Below, piece by piece: positions 1-7,517 of a stretch of 33,293 nucleotides of DNA (position 1 is the stretch's first letter; each line of letters begins with the position of its first letter). The translations under genes and the position numbers were made by a program. Below the pieces are notes generated by a model, which ran no database searches, was not told the DNA's origin, and saw only the letters and a list, made by a program, of their open reading frames with translations. Source of the DNA: Bacteroidales bacterium. Its GTDB lineage: Bacteria > Bacteroidota > Bacteroidia > Bacteroidales > UBA932. The stretch covers positions 1-33,293 of the forward strand of contig VSOK01000029.1 in assembly GCA_009774765.1 (NCBI GenBank). The letters are read 5' to 3'.

Positions 1-419
1 GCCGGATCCGACCCCTTAGGATCGGAAGGAGCTTCATAGAGAGGCACGACTTCTATATTGTCACCTACCTTCTTGGCCATAACAATATGTACAAAACGGT
101 TAGGAGCATCATCCGTATTGCCGGAAATCATCTTGAAAGTGACCGTACCCGGCATTGTAATCCTGAATGAAGCGAAACCGCCTGTAGGGATACCGTCTGA
201 GCCGACCTCGGACTTACCTTGGGGCTTAAGTCTCGGTTTGGAAATCTCCGAAGCGAATGCCTTCTCTGAAAGAGCCTTATAGGTAATCTTGTCGACAGTC
301 TTTGATTCACCGGCTGCAATCCAATTTCCATTAGGATACTTGGCTGCATCCGAATAGTCTGTCATATATGCCTCATTGATGGCGGTCTCGTCAAACGGGA
401 TTCCGGCGTCAGGGGGCCG
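1..419 (-). pseudogene. 5'-truncated copy of the C-terminal module of the SusE-position lipoprotein
   Basis: Reading the minus strand from 419 to 1 gives an open frame whose first residues, PDAGIPFDETAINEAYM, match the linker before the last module of the 1173-residue protein at 2117-5638. Bases 361-414 match 2592-2645 at 51 of 54 positions. Beyond that block the two proteins share only module-level similarity, for example a GIP motif followed by FRIT/FKIT and PG(T/V)(V/I)T. Homology stops abruptly at 414 and an in-frame TAA lies at 420-422, so there is no signal peptide, promoter or upstream domain. The frame is still open at base 1, so the 3' end is outside the window. I read it as a gene remnant or silent cassette. 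An internal ATG (365) could in theory start a short cytoplasmic product, but nothing supports expression. Confidence 0.75.
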
Positions 420-701
420 TTAATCTCAGCTTCCAAAACATTAGTTGACAACAACAATTACGCACTCGTGCCTAATCTACCAAGTAGCTTGGCTTAATTG
501 ACGGCCGCCAAGGCTGCGGTCGCGATGAGTATCCCTCCTCTCTTTATGCCGGTTATGAGCGGAATACGGGGTATCATCCAAACCGGATGCACTGGGGGAC
601 TCCTTTAAACCCTGCCAAGACTTAAATGATAAGCTGGAGTTGGACTGTCTTATAGACTATACTAATCCACAGTCGTTGACGCGACAGAAAGTAACAAGAA
701 A
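420..701. other. Unassigned stretch between the broken module and the ATPase gene
   Basis: About 280 bases with no recognisable gene, RNA or terminator. On the minus strand a 27-codon frame (577-494) begins MIPRIPLI and ends in a hydrophobic alanine-rich tail, but it has no clear promoter and resembles nothing I know. The stretch looks like decayed sequence at a recombination junction. Confidence 0.4.
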
Positions 702-1832
702 TCACATCAAAAACTCCAAAAAATCGGTTGGTGTAATGCACTCGAATTTAGCATCCGGATACGCTGCCGTAAACTGTGCAGGTGCGCCAACTCTTTTCCC
801 TTCTTTCCTCTTTACTTCAAAGCCGGTCATTACTCCGTCTTCAATCTCGATGAAATCAACTTCTTTCTTTTGCTGTGTCCTCCAAAAGTAATGTTGTACG
901 AATGTTCTTCCTGCATATTCGTTTCTCTTGAGTCGCTCTGCAATCACGAAGTTTTCCCACATGTGTCCGAGTTCTTCCGGAGACCTGAGAGAGACCGGTG
1001 CCATATTACCGATTACAGCGTTGCGAATTCCCATATCCCAGAAATAGAGTTTGCGGGCAAATTTCAGTTCATTACGCTGGTTCTTTGCATATGATGGAAG
1101 TGTGAAGATGATGTAACTCTTTTCAAGGATTTCTATGTAGCGTTCCACTGTCTTGGCATCTACGCCTACAAGACCTGCGAGTTCGGTTGCAGATACTGTT
1201 GAACCTATCTGGAAAGCAAGAGCCTGAACTAATTTCACCAGCTTGTCTGGCTTGGCAATATTGTTCTCACCCATAACATCTTTATAGAGATAGCTGTCAA
1301 TGAGCTCCTTGAGGACTTCCTTTTCGTCTCCCGGCGATGTTACGACTTCTGGATAGTAGCCATAAATCAGTCTATGGTCAGTCATCCTTAATTCTTCCAG
1401 GACACTTGTATCTTCCGCCATTTCTTTGAATGATAGCGGGTAGAGCTTGAATTCACGCTTCCTGCCGGTTAATGATTCGTTTACCGCTTCCGCGAGTTTG
1501 AATGCCGAGCTGCCTGTTACAATGATTCCGACATCTTTGAATTTCTCCGCTACGATTTTGAGCATATTTCCGACATTCTCAATCTTCTGTGCCTCATCTA
1601 CGAAAAGAAAATTCTTGTTACCGATTAGAATTTTCATTTTTGACTCATCTACATTTACGAACATAGTCCGAATATCAGTGTTGTCACCATTGATTTCGAG
1701 GACTTTTGCATCCTTTGGAATTATCTCACCTGCAAGTGTTGATTTTCCCACCTGCCTTGGTCCCATAATGGTTACGACTTTTTTCTTTGCGAGGGCATTG
1801 TCAATTCTGTCCTCAATGGCTCTTTTTATCAT
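702..1832 (-). CDS. AAA-type ATPase with DUF4143-like C-terminal domain
   Basis: A complete 376-residue protein. A Walker A motif, GPRQVGKST, lies near residues 25-33 and a Walker B stretch, FLFVDEAQ, near 95-102; TGSSAF follows as the sensor-like strand. This is the AAA_14 fold. The C-terminal half (about 195-376) has a winged-helix-like segment (SATELAGLVGVDAKTVERYIEIL), then a nuclease-like block ending in EVDFIE and FEVKR, as seen in DUF4143 proteins. Family members are common, multicopy and scattered in Bacteroidota; their biological role is not established. It stands alone, flanked by the broken module and by a structured repeat, which suggests it arrived by insertion or recombination rather than as part of the pectin locus. 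ATG at 1832 is the only good start and lies just downstream of a promoter-like box. Family call is firm; function is unknown. Confidence 0.88.
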   Translation of the reverse strand: MIKRAIEDRIDNALAKKKVVTIMGPRQVGKSTLAGEIIPKDAKVLEINGDNTDIRTMFVNVDESKMKILIGNKNFLFVDEAQKIENVGNMLKIVAEKFKDVGIIVTGSSAFKLAEAVNESLTGRKREFKLYPLSFKEMAEDTSVLEELRMTDHRLIYGYYPEVVTSPGDEKEVLKELIDSYLYKDVMGENNIAKPDKLVKLVQALAFQIGSTVSATELAGLVGVDAKTVERYIEILEKSYIIFTLPSYAKNQRNELKFARKLYFWDMGIRNAVIGNMAPVSLRSPEELGHMWENFVIAERLKRNEYAGRTFVQHYFWRTQQKKEVDFIEIEDGVMTGFEVKRKEGKRVGAPAQFTAAYPDAKFECITPTDFLEFLM

Positions 1833-1853
1833 AGCACCGTATTTCTATCCTTT

Positions 1854-1862
1854 GCAAATATA
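1854..1862 (-). promoter_or_regulatory. Probable -7 promoter box of the ATPase gene
   Basis: On the minus strand the sequence reads TATATTTGC, a full match to the Bacteroidota -7 form TAnnTTTGC. It lies 22 bases before the ATG at 1832, implying a very short leader. No clear TTTG -33 box is found at the usual distance; a TTTT lies at that place. Confidence 0.6.
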
Positions 1863-1866
1863 GTTA

Positions 1867-1930
1867 AACTCCGCAAATCTTAAAATATTTGCGGAGTTGA
1901 TTCCCTAAAAATTATAATATTTACGGAATT
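1867..1930. repeat. Perfect 12-bp inverted repeat plus a third degenerate copy, upstream of the ATPase
   Basis: Arms AACTCCGCAAAT (1867-1878) and ATTTGCGGAGTT (1887-1898) are exact complements around an 8-base loop. A third copy, ATTTACGGAATT (1919-1930), differs at two positions. The repeats lie immediately upstream of the -7 box, where a dimeric DNA-binding protein could act, so an operator is plausible. A transcription terminator is less likely because no T-run follows. Confidence 0.65.
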
Positions 1931-1936
1931 TAATTC

Positions 1937-2048
1937 AGGCGGGTCTTCGCAACACACTGTCTATCAATCAATTGCAAAGCAGTATGTCCTATATGGGATA
2001 TACTGCTTTATAAAACATTGAGTTTCAATGCATTGCAAAGACCCACCT
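1937..2048. repeat. Structured repeat element, copy A (112 bp)
   Basis: The outer arms are AGGCGGGTCTTCGCAA (1937-1952) and TTGCAAAGACCCACCT (2033-2048). They pair over 16 positions, with two C/A mismatches that become G-U pairs if the minus strand is transcribed. An inner hairpin pairs TTGCAAAGCAGTAT (1972-1985) with ATACTGCTTTATAA (2000-2013). The segments beside the inner hairpin, CAATTGCAAA (1969-1978) and TAAAACATTGAGTTTCAA (2011-2028), recur almost unchanged in the copy at 26061-26170, while the stems differ in sequence but still pair. It encodes no protein. It could be a small non-autonomous mobile element or a structured RNA. Confidence 0.7.
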
Positions 2049-2050
2049 AT

Positions 2051-2095
2051 CAAAAAAAGTCCGGGGACCAGACGATTACAGTCAAGTCCCCGGAC
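2051..2095 (-). terminator. Rho-independent terminator closing the pectin locus
   Basis: The stem pairs GTCCGGGGAC (2059-2068) with GTCCCCGGAC (2086-2095), 10 perfect base pairs. On the minus strand it is followed by a run of seven T (plus-strand A run 2052-2058). It lies about 20 bases after the stop of the 2117-5638 gene. Confidence 0.9.
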
Positions 2096-2116
2096 AATAA
2101 AGGTTATAGGATCCGG

Positions 2117-5100
2117 CTAATTCGCCGGAGCGAAGCCGAGAGCATGGACATTCACTGCCGTACTCTTTCCGGTATCAGGATTTTTACCGGAGAAGACATA
2201 GACATCCACCGACTTAACCGCTCCGTCAAGATGAGCGGAAGTCACTTCTGTCAGAACTGCATCTGCAGAACTTGAAGTGGCTGCGAACTCATTATACAAA
2301 GTCACCACTTCCTGGCCCGCGGAAGTTTCTTTGACAAGAATCACTGTTGCCATACGGGTGGCATCAGATGAAGAAGAGCTGATGATCTTGTGGGTTATAA
2401 CTCCAGGTTTAGTAATCTTGAATCTGCAGGCACGGGCAACAGGAATACCGTCATCACCTATAGTCGCCCCTCCATTAAACTTTACTCTTGATGCCTCAAA
2501 TGTGACTTTAGCAGAAGATGAAGCCAGCCAAGTCAATTTCCCTTTCTGAGTATCTTCAGTTATGTCTTCAGGAGTGTACTCGGAAAGATCCATCATATAC
2601 GCCTCATTGATGGCGGTCTCGTCGAACGGGATTCCGGCGTCAGGGTCATAACCCGCAGGAGTCCAGACAATCTCAAAGACATTGATACCCTTATTCTGAC
2701 TATAAATATTGATCAATGACCCGGCAGAGGCGGACGAGCAGTCTATAGTCCCGGTCACGACACCTTCAGACCTCAACAGAGGAAGCGCTATCGTGCCGGC
2801 ATTCTGATCGCCTATAGCGACGGCAAGGACTCTGTTCTTCTCGGTTTCATCACCTCCGGCTATCGCGGTCAACGTCAGTTTGCCAGGTCCTCCGGCAATG
2901 AACTGCATGGAAGCCTTTGTCCCGGCTGCTCCTGTACCGCCGATCTGTACACGTGAATATTTTCCGTTTGTGCCATTGATTTCAACCTCGTTCTCACCGA
3001 ACTTGAACTTGCCGCCTCCGGTAATATAGCTCAAATTGCCTGTAACGAAACCTTCTGTCAAGTCACCTGTACCGTAATTTACGATAGCGGAAGCAAAATA
3101 GTCATTACCCCAGGAAGTAGGAACCGCTGCGGAAACAGGCTTCAGGGTCTCCTTGATCTCGAACACGAGTTTCTCGGAAATTTCTGAAGGTTCCTTGGCA
3201 AGGTCACCTTCGGCCGGAAGAGCCTGGACCGTCACCTCATATTTCCCTGGCTTCATAGTAGCCGGTCTGAACACATATGCCGGCACATTGACAGACGACT
3301 CCTCACCGTTCACGGTAACTTTGTATGATCCGGCCGAACTTACTTCCTGCCAAGAAACCGTCACATCACCGGTATATGTATCATCGACGGACGGCTGGTC
3401 TATGCTCAGCACAGGGGTGTCAAGGATTGCCGGAGCACCTGTATCCGTATCCTCGGACCACTGCATAGCCGTAAGTATCACCGGACCGCAACCGTAAAGA
3501 TAGACAATCTGCTCCTCTCCTGCCGCAATCATAGGGAAGGCCACCTTCACCTTGTTCACATCTACAGGAGCCGAGCCTTTTACTGAAGCGTTCCTTCCGT
3601 CAGCATCTCCAAGAGCCACAGTAAGGTGGTCGTTGGAAGTACCTTTCTTGGATTTCGCCACAGAAATGATTACGGAACCAGGACCGTTCACCTTGAAGGC
3701 TACCGCACCGTCCGAAGGAACTCCCGTAGACTCAGTAACGCCTTCTCCCGTAAACTCAAGTCCTGTCTCAGTCACATTGAAAGGAGTATTCGAGACAAAG
3801 AAACGCAGTCCGTCACGGACAATGTTCTTGTCAACGGCCTTTCCGAACATCTTCGTGTCGGTGAGGTTCCAGACCTTTCCGTACTCCACAGGAGTAAGCT
3901 CAAGGCTCTCCGGAACAGGAGTGTAGTTCTCGAACCATCTCGGGTCTCCTATGCCTTTCCCGAACACTTCGGAAGTCTTCTTCACATACAGGTTGCCTTC
4001 GGCAGAATTTTCACAAGGGTCACCGGCAAGGATGGCACCTCCGTCGGAAAGTCCGGCAGACTGTGAAAGTTTTCCTGCTCCGGAAGCGTTGACATCGTCC
4101 TTCGCCCAGAAACCGGGACCAAGCTTATAATAATAGTTGGAAGATATCTTATTAGGCACACCGGTCTCATCGCTGAAGAACACAGTCCTCGTGGCGTGGC
4201 CGTCAAGGTTAAGGAACAGATTCCTGGTCATCTCGAATACAGGTATGCTCACCTGGCCTTTGCCCGCCCCGATATAGAACAGGCCCTTGTTGTTTCCGTC
4301 ATCCACAAAACAAAGGTTGTTGACAGTATTCCTGTTGAAAGCCATCGAAGCGACCTTTGCCTTGTCGATCCTGAAGAACGTACGCATTCCGTTCGTGAAT
4401 GTGGACTCCAGCACGTCGATCCTGGAAATCTCCACATCGCTTCTTATGTCAAAGGCATTTCCTCCGCTTCCCTGGATATCAGACACCATAATGTTCTTGA
4501 AAAGCAGGTCTCCAAGAGTAGCGGTACCAGAATCATAGTAGAAGAAACCAGCCTTGTATGAAGTAACGTTGCAGTTCAGCATCGTTATGGAAGAAATCGC
4601 ATCCGATATGCCTTTCGCCAACACCACCGGATGGCTGAAAGAGTAGTTTTCCCCGTCAAATGCAATACCTTCAAGATGAAGTTCCTTCACTCCGTTAGGG
4701 ATATTGAGCACACCGGAGACTACAGGCATCTTGCCGTCCTCGGTACCGTTGCCCACAATCCTGAGCTGACCTGTCGCGCTCGGAGAAATGACCGCGTCAA
4801 CCTTCGCTTCAGTAGCATCCAGTTCATAGAGGACATAAGGAGTATCCGAATATTCCACCGAAATCACCGGAGCACCGTCCTTCAAGGCCGCAAGCAGCTT
4901 CTCACTGTTGTCAACGACTGTCGCGCCGTCAAGCGACGGCCTTGTCCAGGCATAGACCTCTCCACGATTCGCGCTCTTGTAATGAACCGCCACGGTATAT
5001 TTCGTGGAAGGCTCAAGTCCGGCTACGGTATAGCTTCCCACGGCCCCCTCCTCGACATCAGGCATATCCTCATATCTTTTGTATGCGGAAGTAGCATCCG

Positions 5101-5638
5101 GATCAGGATTAGGCGACACACGGACATGGTCAACCACGAATCCGTCCACCTGAGTCCAGGCCACAGTGATGGTCTCCGAAGTCCTGGAAACAATCTCCGG
5201 GTTCACGGAAGGCTTCACCTCGTACGTTCCGATAGGAGACGGGAAGGCAAGCCACTTAGAGTCCCCGAGGCCTTCTTTCCTAGCCTTGACACGTGCGAAC
5301 CAGTACGCGTCTGACGGAAGCACTATACTTGCAGGAGAAGTCTCCGGAGCAAGTGTCTCGGTCGGATCCCCGGCAAAGACATCGTCAGGATTTGCAGTCT
5401 CCTCCCCTTCGAATATCTCTATCAGATAGTTTGAAGGCCCTTTAGAAGTAGTCCAGGTGAAAGTCACAGTCTGCCCGTCATTCGGATTGACGCTCACCGA
5501 CCCTTCGGTAGGGGTAAGGCATCTCCCGAGTGCCAGTTCGTCGTTAACTGCAGGAATTTCCTCCACACAACCGGCAGACAAGATTGCAAGTCCGGCCAGC
5601 GCGAGCGCAGATATGGATTTTGAAAATATATTTTTCAT
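2117..5638 (-). CDS. Large multidomain surface lipoprotein in the SusE position, with beta-helix (DUF4957/DUF5123-like) and repeated C-terminal modules
   Basis: 1173 residues. A lipoprotein signal ends at LSAGC (Cys24). Two fibronectin type III-like domains follow (about 30-140 and 145-240). Residues about 240-575 form a repetitive Asn-rich segment (LHLEGIAFDG, ITMLNCNV, FEMTRNLFLN) typical of right-handed beta-helix proteins; its layout fits the DUF4957/DUF5123 proteins seen in Bacteroidetes pectin loci. The rest alternates beta-sandwich-like modules (about 583-725, 843-994 and 1006-1173) with one more Fn3-like domain (741-829). No lyase or hydrolase active-site motif is evident, so a glycan-binding role at the outer membrane is the best inference. 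It starts 19 bases after susD and is followed by a strong terminator, so it is the last gene of the operon. A broken relative of its last module lies at 1-419. Confidence 0.82.
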   Translation of the reverse strand: MKNIFSKSISALALAGLAILSAGCVEEIPAVNDELALGRCLTPTEGSVSVNPNDGQTVTFTWTTSKGPSNYLIEIFEGEETANPDDVFAGDPTETLAPETSPASIVLPSDAYWFARVKARKEGLGDSKWLAFPSPIGTYEVKPSVNPEIVSRTSETITVAWTQVDGFVVDHVRVSPNPDPDATSAYKRYEDMPDVEEGAVGSYTVAGLEPSTKYTVAVHYKSANRGEVYAWTRPSLDGATVVDNSEKLLAALKDGAPVISVEYSDTPYVLYELDATEAKVDAVISPSATGQLRIVGNGTEDGKMPVVSGVLNIPNGVKELHLEGIAFDGENYSFSHPVVLAKGISDAISSITMLNCNVTSYKAGFFYYDSGTATLGDLLFKNIMVSDIQGSGGNAFDIRSDVEISRIDVLESTFTNGMRTFFRIDKAKVASMAFNRNTVNNLCFVDDGNNKGLFYIGAGKGQVSIPVFEMTRNLFLNLDGHATRTVFFSDETGVPNKISSNYYYKLGPGFWAKDDVNASGAGKLSQSAGLSDGGAILAGDPCENSAEGNLYVKKTSEVFGKGIGDPRWFENYTPVPESLELTPVEYGKVWNLTDTKMFGKAVDKNIVRDGLRFFVSNTPFNVTETGLEFTGEGVTESTGVPSDGAVAFKVNGPGSVIISVAKSKKGTSNDHLTVALGDADGRNASVKGSAPVDVNKVKVAFPMIAAGEEQIVYLYGCGPVILTAMQWSEDTDTGAPAILDTPVLSIDQPSVDDTYTGDVTVSWQEVSSAGSYKVTVNGEESSVNVPAYVFRPATMKPGKYEVTVQALPAEGDLAKEPSEISEKLVFEIKETLKPVSAAVPTSWGNDYFASAIVNYGTGDLTEGFVTGNLSYITGGGKFKFGENEVEINGTNGKYSRVQIGGTGAAGTKASMQFIAGGPGKLTLTAIAGGDETEKNRVLAVAIGDQNAGTIALPLLRSEGVVTGTIDCSSASAGSLINIYSQNKGINVFEIVWTPAGYDPDAGIPFDETAINEAYMMDLSEYTPEDITEDTQKGKLTWLASSSAKVTFEASRVKFNGGATIGDDGIPVARACRFKITKPGVITHKIISSSSSDATRMATVILVKETSAGQEVVTLYNEFAATSSSADAVLTEVTSAHLDGAVKSVDVYVFSGKNPDTGKSTAVNVHALGFAPAN

Positions 5639-5657
5639 ATCGATGTTCGTTTATCTA

Positions 5658-7508
5658 TCAATAGTCATAGTCATTCACCAAAGCTCCCTGGCTGTTGGTG
5701 ACGGTGCTCTCGAAAATAGGCCACCACATCCTCTTGTCTATGCCGTCCTTGTCCAGTCCGGAGACATACAGGAATTTCTTTTCGAAAGAATTGTCAGATA
5801 TGTAGTTCGAAGACTCACCTTTGTATTCAGTATACAGAATCCATCCGGAACCGGCAGGAGGAGTGACAAGGTCGGACTCCGTCTCTCCAGGTCTGAGCCC
5901 GTAGGTCTCGATACCGTCCGCCGTCTGTCTGTACCAGAGCACCTTGTTGATTCCCAACGAGCCGACGCCGGCCACGAAACTCTTCATCTCGTCCTGTGCC
6001 GCAACTACAGTGGAACCAAGTTCACCCCAGCGGATAAGGTCAGCCTTGCGGAGGAACTCTCCGACGAACTCAAGGGCACGTTCATCCTTGATGGCCTTGA
6101 ATACGGCAGTCTCTCCGGAAAGCGCGCTTACATACGTTTCAGCCTCGTCCTCATTGCCCCTATAGGCTCTCTTGCGGACCTTCAGAAGCTGCTCCTTGGC
6201 ATAATCCTCGTCCCTGTCCGCTCCGCTCTCTGAAGAGTTGGCAAGCTCGGCCGCCATAAGCAGGATGTCAGAATATCTCATATAGACAGGCTTCACTCCG
6301 TCATCGTTTCCTCCAGTATAAGGAACGGCTGTCATCCACTCGAATCTGTATTTTCCGAAATACCAGCTGGCAATACCTGACGGATAGGCCTTTGTGCCGT
6401 TCCCCTTGTCCTCCCAGGAGAAATTGACACAGCTGATGTCACGGCGCAAATCGTTCGCCCCGTATTTCCAGTAAAGGGTAGGTACAGGACCGGCCTGGCC
6501 TCCACGGCTGCTGCTTGATGGCGACATTGTGGTGGCATTCTCACTTCTCACCGCAAACGTATAGTTCCATCTGCCGCGTGAATTGCTGAAAGGAATACTG
6601 TAGACAATCTCCTTTCCTCCTGTCAGGTCCATATTGTTCACGCTTTTCCAAAGCTCCTCATAATCAGATATAAGACTGAGTCTGCCATTCTTTATCACAT
6701 CCTTGAGAGCGGCGAGGGCCTTCGGATAAAGGACCGATTTCTGAAGATCCGCCGCTGAAGAAAGCCTGTTTGATCCGGAGTTCCCGGTACCTACCTGACC
6801 GTCATCAGGTCTCCAGGACATACCGGAAGCCATAAGAGCAAGACGGGCATACAGTCCTTTGGCAAACGCAAGCCCCACACGGTCCGTCTTCACGACATCA
6901 TAGTCAAGATATCCGAAAGATTCCTCAAGGTCGGCAAGAAGCTGCCTGTAGATTACATCCCTGTCGGCTTTCGGAAGATATATGTTGTCCGGTCCCACAG
7001 GCTCGAAACGTGCGGGAACCTCTCCGAAAGCCTTCAAAAGTTCAGTATAGAGCAAGGCCCTGAGCACAAGCGCCTCTCCGAGCCTTTCCGCCATTTCCGG
7101 ACGGATATCCACATTGCCGTATCTGCGTATTCCGGTAATGGCGAGGTTTGCCCTCTCGATACCGGTCATAAGTTCATTGTAAGGGTTGTCCCCCGTATTG
7201 AGCTGGCTGTTGTTGGGCTTCAGATCATACTGGGCCACCTGAGACTTGGAGTCCACAGTAGTGGAAACATACATCTCCACATCCGTGTTGTAGCCATACC
7301 ACGGAAGGTAACGTCCACGGTGAGAGTTGGTATGTCCGAAAACTTCCGTGATGGAAAACAGCTGATATTCGGTAAGGGTCGGATCGGAAAAAACGTCCGC
7401 GTCAGTCTTGGTAGATTTGGATTCGGTCGTGAGGTCACAAGAGGACATCAGGGCCACAAGTCCCAATCCGATGAACATTCTATTTATGATTTTCATATTT
7501 CTTCTCAT
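5658..7508 (-). CDS. SusD/RagB family outer-membrane lipoprotein
   Basis: 616 residues, a usual length for SusD proteins. The lipoprotein signal ends LMSSC (Cys24), placing it on the outer membrane surface as the lid of the SusC transporter. The N-terminal half has the helical TPR-like framework (RLGEALVLRALLYTELLKAFGEVP) and the C-terminal half the usual RALEFVGEFLRKADLIRWGE block and a final MWWPIF segment, all hallmarks of the family. The start used here lies 9 bases after susC; an ATG four codons later (7496), preceded by AGAAGAAA, is an equally credible start and keeps the signal peptide intact. By context it should bind oligogalacturonides for import. Family identity is near certain; substrate is inferred. 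Confidence 0.95.
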   Translation of the reverse strand: MRRNMKIINRMFIGLGLVALMSSCDLTTESKSTKTDADVFSDPTLTEYQLFSITEVFGHTNSHRGRYLPWYGYNTDVEMYVSTTVDSKSQVAQYDLKPNNSQLNTGDNPYNELMTGIERANLAITGIRRYGNVDIRPEMAERLGEALVLRALLYTELLKAFGEVPARFEPVGPDNIYLPKADRDVIYRQLLADLEESFGYLDYDVVKTDRVGLAFAKGLYARLALMASGMSWRPDDGQVGTGNSGSNRLSSAADLQKSVLYPKALAALKDVIKNGRLSLISDYEELWKSVNNMDLTGGKEIVYSIPFSNSRGRWNYTFAVRSENATTMSPSSSSRGGQAGPVPTLYWKYGANDLRRDISCVNFSWEDKGNGTKAYPSGIASWYFGKYRFEWMTAVPYTGGNDDGVKPVYMRYSDILLMAAELANSSESGADRDEDYAKEQLLKVRKRAYRGNEDEAETYVSALSGETAVFKAIKDERALEFVGEFLRKADLIRWGELGSTVVAAQDEMKSFVAGVGSLGINKVLWYRQTADGIETYGLRPGETESDLVTPPAGSGWILYTEYKGESSNYISDNSFEKKFLYVSGLDKDGIDKRMWWPIFESTVTNSQGALVNDYDY

Positions 7509-7517
7509 TTATAAGGA

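Noticed and set aside
494..577. A 27-codon minus-strand frame beginning MIPRIPLI with a hydrophobic tail.
   Set aside because: No promoter box, no recognisable family, and it sits in what looks like decayed sequence; too short to support as a gene.
1937..2048. Copy A as the terminal repeat of a transposon that carries the ATPase.
   Set aside because: No matching end is found on the other side of the ATPase (420-701), and the second copy is near fba with no such gene.
4631..5314. Long plus-strand frames (for example 227 codons here) opposite the pectin genes.
   Set aside because: They are antisense shadows of well-supported minus-strand genes, with no family resemblance and no promoter boxes.
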